Shown piece by piece: positions 63,878-64,000 of a stretch of 64,000 bases of DNA. The notes beneath the pieces are model-generated. The model saw only the letters and a program-made list of their open reading frames with translations, did not search any database and was not told the origin of the DNA. The stretch is taken from positions 81,068 to 145,067 of the forward strand of contig CAIOVE010000066.1 of NCBI GenBank assembly GCA_903861645.1, given 5' to 3'. Source of the stretch: an uncultured Hyphomicrobiales bacterium. Lineage in GTDB: Bacteria; Pseudomonadota; Alphaproteobacteria; Rhizobiales; Beijerinckiaceae. The translations under genes were made by a program, and so were the position numbers. The first letter of the stretch is position 1. Every line of letters starts with the position of its first letter.

Positions 63878-64000
63878 TCATCCAGCGGCTTTTAGAGTCC
63901 CGTTCTTTTTTACGCCGTTTGGCGCGGGTGTAGCAAACTGCGATCGGCGGAGCTGGTCAGGGTTGCGCAGCCGATCGCAGTTTGCGGAGAGACTGGCCGC
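63878..64000 (-). CDS. IS3-family transposase OrfB, C-terminal fragment
   Basis: The last 40 codons of a transposase entering from the right edge, reading SANCDRLRNPDQLRRSQF and ending NGTLKAAG. The NPDQLRR motif followed by a Pro/Ala-rich tail is what IS3-family OrfB proteins in Rhizobiales and other proteobacteria end with. The stop lies 6 bases from the terminal repeat. Confidence 0.7.
   Translation of the reverse strand, partial: AASLSANCDRLRNPDQLRRSQFATPAPNGVKKNGTLKAAG
63933..63985. repeat. 16-bp perfect inverted repeat near the right edge
   Basis: GCAAACTGCGATCGGC (63933-63948) and its exact reverse complement (63970-63985) flank a 21-base spacer inside the IS3-type coding end. It is probably incidental to the transposase sequence or a relic of the element. 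Confidence 0.5.

Larger units (their letters stand above)
63860..64000 (-). mobile_element. IS3-family insertion sequence, right-hand end (partial)
   Basis: The terminal inverted repeat begins TGACCTGCCCCC at 63860-63871, the TG-start form of IS3-family ends. The orfB transposase tail follows on the minus strand. The element runs off the right edge. The target duplication cannot be judged. Confidence 0.72.

Noticed and set aside
1..64000. tRNA or rRNA genes
   Set aside because: No cloverleaf with a proper T-loop context and no rRNA-like sequence was found; a GGTTCGA-like string at about 54020 lacks matching arms.
1..64000. CRISPR arrays, prophage or restriction and defence islands
   Set aside because: No spaced short repeats, phage structural genes or known defence genes are visible.

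Overview
The window is about 64 kb of GC-rich DNA (roughly two-thirds G+C by eye), with tightly packed genes and short spacers. It looks like the chromosome of an alphaproteobacterium of the Rhizobiales type. The signs are a homospermidine synthase plus a fold-III ornithine decarboxylase with a long structured leader, a ferritin-VIT membrane protein (MbfA) behind an Irr-type ICE box, a hemN behind a perfect FixK/FNR box, a petABC operon, and a CarB with the extra block known from alphaproteobacteria. I do not name a genus.

Layout. 1-9.7 kb: malic enzyme (cut by the left edge), an orphan ABC binding protein, AcuI-type reductase, MFS carrier, a secreted lectin-like protein, comF, grxC, a DUF1178 gene and a coupled pyrE-lrgA-lrgB operon. 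9.7-16 kb: a giant indolepyruvate-ferredoxin-oxidoreductase-type protein, divergent from a creatininase-family gene across a tandem 10-bp repeat, then a periplasmic glucan gene. 16-24.6 kb: polyamine genes (leader, ornithine decarboxylase, GNAT enzyme, homospermidine synthase) interspersed with a Rieske oxygenase, a secreted amidohydrolase and two orphan binding proteins. 24.6-30.3 kb: rplS, cutA, small genes, leuC and leuD, separated by a metallopeptidase and a MarR regulator surrounded by three copies of one palindrome.

30-42 kb: metallophosphoesterase, DoxX, a complete polar amino acid ABC transporter, mbfA, a Nudix gene, ELM1-like gene, greA, carB and gtrA. 42-50.4 kb: trmL, the cytochrome bc1 operon petABC, a secreted NHL-repeat protein and a three-gene MacB-like exporter. 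50.4-61.3 kb: gamma-glutamyltransferase, a NicO/DUF1007 metal-transport pair, a NitT/TauT-type ABC transporter, hemN, a Bug-family binding protein, a hydroxyacid dehydrogenase and a two-domain Inh-type protein.

The last 2.3 kb differ from everything before. An rlpA gene is cut off by the tail of an IS5-type transposase, a clearly lower-GC glycosyltransferase gene follows, and an IS3-family element enters from the right edge. This is the only convincing horizontally acquired stretch. I saw no tRNA, rRNA, CRISPR array, prophage or recognisable defence system. The most useful leads are regulatory: the odc leader, the MarR palindromes, the tandem repeat at 13.3 kb, and the IS-bounded island at the right end.
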